In this document: positions 7,189 through 10,204 of the stretch, one piece after another
Position numbering within the stretch: the stretch's first letter is position 1
Layout: each line of letters starts with the position of its first letter
DNA from: Opitutaceae bacterium
GTDB taxonomy: Bacteria > Verrucomicrobiota > Verrucomicrobiia > Opitutales > Opitutaceae
Direction of reading: 5' to 3'
DNA length: 10,204 nt
Assembly: GCA_023269455.1 (NCBI GenBank)
Contig: JAHFTG010000062.1
Coordinates: 1-10,204, forward strand
Translations under genes and position numbers: made by a program
The notes under the pieces: model-generated
Databases searched by the model: none
Seen by the model: the letters and a program-made list of their open reading frames with translations, nothing else
Told to the model about the DNA's origin: nothing

Positions 7189-8096
7189 GGGGAGGACACT
7201 GGCGCCAGCACCGCCAGCGCGCGGCGGCGCTGACAGAGGCCTTTTAGCAAGCACCAGCCGTAGGCCAGCCAAGTGGTCGGATTAGAAAGAGAAATCTTCG
7301 AGAAACCAGCGGCGCGGGGGCGTTCGTGAGTGGGCACCTCGGTCAGTCGATGGCCTGAGGCGAGGGTGCTCATGATGATTTCCATCTCGATAGTGGTGTG
7401 GCGCGAGCGCACGTCCAGCTGTCGAAAAAGCTCGGTTCGAATGGCTCGAAACCCGTTCTGGGAATCGGAGATCCGCGCATCGAAGCGGCGGTTGATGAGG
7501 TAGGTGATGAAGGCCGAGCCGGCCAGCCGAAGAAATTCGTCGCCGCCGCCGTGCAGCTCATCTGAGCCGCCCAAGAGTCGCGAGCCGGTCACATGATCGG
7601 ACTGATCGGCTTTGATCGGGGCGACGAGAAGAGGGATGTCGATAGGATCATGCGAGCCATCGGCATCCACAAATACGCAGATGGGGGTGGTCACGTGCTT
7701 TGCGGCAAGCCGGAGGGCAGCGCCTTTGCCGAGCCCGTTATCACGGACGACCCACGCTCCCGCCGCTTCGGCGATCTCTGCGGTGTGATCGGTGGAGCCA
7801 CCTTCGACGACGATGACGTGCGCGGCGTAATGAAGACACTCGGCGACGACGGCCGCGACGGTAACGGCTTCATTGCGGGCGGGTATAATCACCGTAACTT
7901 CAGGGTCAGGCTGATCATTCTGGCCGTCAAAATCCTTCGGAGTAGCCAGACCGAGCCTGATCATGCGACGGGCGCGGAGAGCGACAAAGCGATGTTCACC
8001 CCTGCCAAATTGTAAAAGAGGCTGATTCGACATGACGGGTTTAGGCCGACCAGACGCCATCTGAGAGGCAGTCACGTTGGACGAAGGAGAGAGCAT
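7185..8096 (-). CDS. Family 2 glycosyltransferase, polyprenyl-phosphate-sugar synthase-like
   Basis: This 303-residue protein has a GT-A fold starting at VTVIIPARNEA (68-78). EGGSTDHTAEIA (98-109) binds the nucleotide. VFVDADGSHDP (141-151) carries the DxD metal motif (D144, D146). DSQNGFRAI (211-219) and IEMEI (236-240) are typical of dolichyl/undecaprenyl-phosphate mannose or glucose synthases. There is no clear C-terminal membrane anchor, only moderately hydrophobic stretches around 276-300. It probably transfers a sugar from a nucleotide donor to polyprenyl phosphate at the inner face of the membrane, supplying the GT-C enzyme two genes on (inference). About 65 residues precede the catalytic fold, the last third basic. 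The start is uncertain: ATG at 8096 is preceded directly by GTG at 8099, and in-frame ATGs occur at 8060 and 8033; none has a good Shine-Dalgarno sequence. The gene starts 17 bp after the pilin-like gene's stop and ends in a 4-bp overlap with the carbamoyltransferase gene. Confidence 0.88.
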   Translation of the reverse strand: MLSPSSNVTASQMASGRPKPVMSNQPLLQFGRGEHRFVALRARRMIRLGLATPKDFDGQNDQPDPEVTVIIPARNEAVTVAAVVAECLHYAAHVIVVEGGSTDHTAEIAEAAGAWVVRDNGLGKGAALRLAAKHVTTPICVFVDADGSHDPIDIPLLVAPIKADQSDHVTGSRLLGGSDELHGGGDEFLRLAGSAFITYLINRRFDARISDSQNGFRAIRTELFRQLDVRSRHTTIEMEIIMSTLASGHRLTEVPTHERPRAAGFSKISLSNPTTWLAYGWCLLKGLCQRRRALAVLAPVSSP

Positions 8097-8113
8097 CACG
8101 CGTCAAGAGCCGA

Positions 8114-10204
8114 TCACCACGTGAAGAAATCACCGCGATTGAAGTTAGTAATCAGGGGTTGGCCGGGAACCTTTGCCGTCTTCATGGTTGAATTAAAGGC
8201 GAACGTGCGAAGCCCGGGAACCTGGTAAACATTGCCGGGTTGCTGATAGACCCCGGTGAAATAGTTGGAATTAAACAAACGCCCGAGCGATCCGTAAAAC
8301 TTGACGCTGTTCCCGCGCCAATCTTCCAAGAAGCGCACGAGGTTCTGACCGCCGCCACTCGCGGTTGGCGCGGTGTTGCTCACGACGGCGGCGACATTTC
8401 CTGTAAGAATACCGGCGTTGATCGTGGTGGTTCCAGATGAAGCCACGCGATAGCCGATGGCTGAGGTCGAGTTCGCCACGTTTCCATTGGAGGTCGAGTT
8501 GGCATCATCCCACGCACTGGAGAGGACTGTTACGGAATCGGCCATCAGCATCGAGGGATTTACGTTGCTTCCTGTAGTGATGGGGAGGCTGTCGTCGGTC
8601 GTCGTATTATAGTCGCCTTTGACGTAGAGACCGCCGTTGGTCGCCAGAGAAAAGCCGCTTGCGGTATGCGCGTTGGTATCGACCCCCGGGGTTGTTGTGG
8701 CATTTATCAGCCGCACGGCTGCGGGGTTCGATGCGGACGAATTGGCGAGGTGAACATACACCAAGCCATTGAAACTATAGGAAGGAGCGGCAGTCGGCAC
8801 GGCTCCCTGGCTCTGCAACGCTTGACCGAGGGCACCGATATCGATTTGGGTGATGGCGACGGTTTTACTTTCGCGCTGATCAAACAGTGAAATGGGTGTG
8901 GTGATGGTATTACCTTGGGCGTTGGTGGTCGTTTTGGTGGTGGTGACCACCGATCCACTAAGAACGCTGGTGAGATCGACGGTCGCTCCGTTTTGAGGGT
9001 TCACTCCGGTTATACTGCTGATGCTTCCGTTGGTGCCAACGGTAATGACGAGACCGGCTCGATTGTAAGCTCTGACAGCGGAAATGCTGGGGTTATCCGC
9101 ATAAGAAGTAGTAAGTGTGGTGGATGCCGGATACTCGGCGGAGTTGGTGTCACTCGATCCCAAGGCTTGCGCCACGGCGGCCGGTGGGGGGGCGATGAGG
9201 GAACGGTAAACGTTGTTGGTGGCTTGGGTCAGTTGTGCATCCGTCCACGTAGTGGAATCGGGGCTTCCGTTCGGGCCGAAGAGCTCTGGATTGGCCTTGG
9301 CGATCCCAACTGCATCTAAGCCACTGAGCAGGTTCTCCGGTGAGTCCATGGTCAGGACTTGAGTAGATTGCGAAGTGGTGAAAATGGGCGCCGATAAGGT
9401 GTTAGTATCTGCGGTCACTACACTCCCATTAGGCATCAAAGTGCCTGGTTTGCGATAGGTGGCGAGCTGGATGCCGGTGGTTTCGTCAGGTGGGGTTTGG
9501 TTAAAATAATCGCCGGAGAGGTAGTGGACGTAGCCTTCGACCGTAAGGGTGCCACCACCACTGGCCCCCATGTAAATACTGCCGTTTGCAGAAATATCGC
9601 CTTCGATGACGGTGTTACCGCCAGGGGCTAATTCCAGATCGCCTTGTGAAAAAACGCTGTATTGAAAAATCGAGGCGGTGGAGTAGATCATGCGCCGGGC
9701 GATCTTTACACTGGTTTGTCCGTAAAGGGGATTGGTAGGGCCGGGATCAATCTGGATACGCGCCACCACGTAGCTTATTTTCGCCAGCTTGGTCGAACCG
9801 GTCAGGGTGCCTTCAAGCACGTAAGGGTTGGTGGGATCTGCTGAGTTGATGACCGACATGCTGACCGAGCGTTTGACGATCCAATCGTTAGTTTCCAATT
9901 TATTGGGATCAAGCGGATCTCCGGAGAGCTGATAAATGGGCGCATAAGGCGTGGTTGGAGTGTGGGGGGTGTCCGCATTGTCACATATGTAGGTATTTGT
10001 TTGCAGCTTGGACGGGATCTCGCTTGCAGCACTAGCTTGGCTGGTCCTCAGCAGGTAGGCGCTTTTGTAGTATAAAATCTCCATTTCGCTCTCGGCCAGA
10101 GAGCGCGCGCGCGCGCGCAGTTCGTTGCGTTTGCTAAGCTTATAGGTGTTAAGGCTCAGTTCGAGGATGGACCCCGCCGCAAGGGCCAGAAGGATGACGA
10201 AAAT
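8114..10204 (-). CDS. Type IV pilin-like / PilX-like surface protein, 5' end outside window
   Basis: The frame is open to the right edge, giving 696 visible residues; the true start lies outside. The first visible residues, IFVILLALAAGSILELSL, form a membrane helix. A charged amphipathic helix with LAESEMEILYY (about 36-46) continues it, as in pilins, pseudopilins and PilX-type minor pilins. I therefore treat the ATG at 10084 as internal. Then come a mixed region to about 180, a solenoid-like stretch with GDLELAPGGNTVIEGDIS near 188-205, and a long Ser/Thr/Asn/Gly-rich part. The last 175 residues hold NGGLYVKGDYNT (523-534), MADSVTVLSSAW (554-565), TINAGILTGNV (594-604) and VRFLEDWRGN (623-632). 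I recall this C-terminal pattern from PilX-like proteins of environmental bacteria. It is likely exported and anchored or assembled in the envelope. Base composition is visibly less G+C-rich than in the downstream genes. Its exact role is unknown. Confidence 0.82.
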   Translation of the reverse strand: MFVILLALAAGSILELSLNTYKLSKRNELRARARSLAESEMEILYYKSAYLLRTSQASAASEIPSKLQTNTYICDNADTPHTPTTPYAPIYQLSGDPLDPNKLETNDWIVKRSVSMSVINSADPTNPYVLEGTLTGSTKLAKISYVVARIQIDPGPTNPLYGQTSVKIARRMIYSTASIFQYSVFSQGDLELAPGGNTVIEGDISANGSIYMGASGGGTLTVEGYVHYLSGDYFNQTPPDETTGIQLATYRKPGTLMPNGSVVTADTNTLSAPIFTTSQSTQVLTMDSPENLLSGLDAVGIAKANPELFGPNGSPDSTTWTDAQLTQATNNVYRSLIAPPPAAVAQALGSSDTNSAEYPASTTLTTSYADNPSISAVRAYNRAGLVITVGTNGSISSITGVNPQNGATVDLTSVLSGSVVTTTKTTTNAQGNTITTPISLFDQRESKTVAITQIDIGALGQALQSQGAVPTAAPSYSFNGLVYVHLANSSASNPAAVRLINATTTPGVDTNAHTASGFSLATNGGLYVKGDYNTTTDDSLPITTGSNVNPSMLMADSVTVLSSAWDDANSTSNGNVANSTSAIGYRVASSGTTTINAGILTGNVAAVVSNTAPTASGGGQNLVRFLEDWRGNSVKFYGSLGRLFNSNYFTGVYQQPGNVYQVPGLRTFAFNSTMKTAKVPGQPLITNFNRGDFFTW
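10103..10118. repeat. Perfect (GC)8 dinucleotide run inside the pilin-like gene
   Basis: Sixteen bases of uninterrupted alternating G and C lie in the coding region just after the membrane helix, encoding Arg-Ala alternation (visible residues about 30-34). Loss or gain of one GC unit shifts the frame. I read both shifted frames: one meets TGA at 10050-10048, the other TAG at 10034-10032, each within about 25 codons. The run could therefore act as an on/off switch by replication slippage, and alternating GC can also adopt Z-form DNA. The run itself is seen directly; any switching is inference. Confidence 0.9.

Noticed and set aside
7189..7272. Longer start for the carbamoyltransferase (TTG at 7272)
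   Set aside because: The extra 28 residues have no family counterpart and overlap the GT2 gene; the ATG at 7188 gives the expected N-terminus and an ATGA overlap.
8097..8113. Possible terminator or promoter between the pilin-like and GT2 genes
   Set aside because: The gap is only 14-17 bp and has no stem-loop with a T run and no recognisable -35/-10 pair.
10082..10084. ATG at 10084 as start of the pilin-like gene
   Set aside because: The same frame continues open for 40 codons to the window edge and encodes the membrane helix and amphipathic helix typical of pilin-like N-termini, so this Met is internal.

Overview
All convincing genes in this window lie on the minus strand and read from right to left: seven coding sequences, the first (right) and last (left) cut by the window edges. 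Gaps are tiny (4-bp and 8-bp overlaps, then 9, 14 and 31 bp), so this looks like one operon whose promoter and terminator lie outside the window. I see no rRNA, tRNA, CRISPR array, insertion sequence, origin or riboswitch. No stretch over 300 bases lacks a gene.

The organism is probably a G+C-rich Gram-negative environmental bacterium. A large pilin-like/PilX-like surface protein, a fused membrane/spermidine-synthase-like protein and the near absence of Shine-Dalgarno sequences would suit Verrucomicrobiota (Opitutaceae-like). That assignment is inference from style, not from a marker gene.

Layout in transcription order. (1) 10204-8114: 5'-truncated type IV pilin-like/PilX-like surface protein with a membrane helix at the very edge of the window and a long Ser/Thr/Asn/Gly-rich beta region. 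(2) 8096-7185: family 2 glycosyltransferase resembling polyprenyl-phosphate-sugar synthases. (3) 7188-5443: NodU/CmcH/TobZ-type carbamoyltransferase. (4) 5450-3519: multi-pass GT-C (GT39/ArnT-like) glycosyltransferase. (5) 3522-2380: radical SAM enzyme with a short SPASM/twitch-like cysteine tail. (6) 2370-259: MFS-like membrane domain fused to a spermidine-synthase-like Rossmann domain. (7) 227-1: start of an unidentified multi-pass membrane protein.

Working model (inference): genes 2-5 form a translationally coupled module for an envelope or secreted glycan. The GT2 enzyme would load a sugar on a lipid carrier, the GT-C enzyme would transfer it outside the membrane, the carbamoyltransferase would carbamoylate the sugar or product, and the radical SAM enzyme would carry out a further modification. 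The pilin-like protein just upstream is a possible acceptor. I know of no described system with exactly this gene set, but I could not search for one. The pilin-like gene also carries a perfect (GC)8 run just after its membrane helix, where slippage by one unit either way leads quickly to a stop codon.
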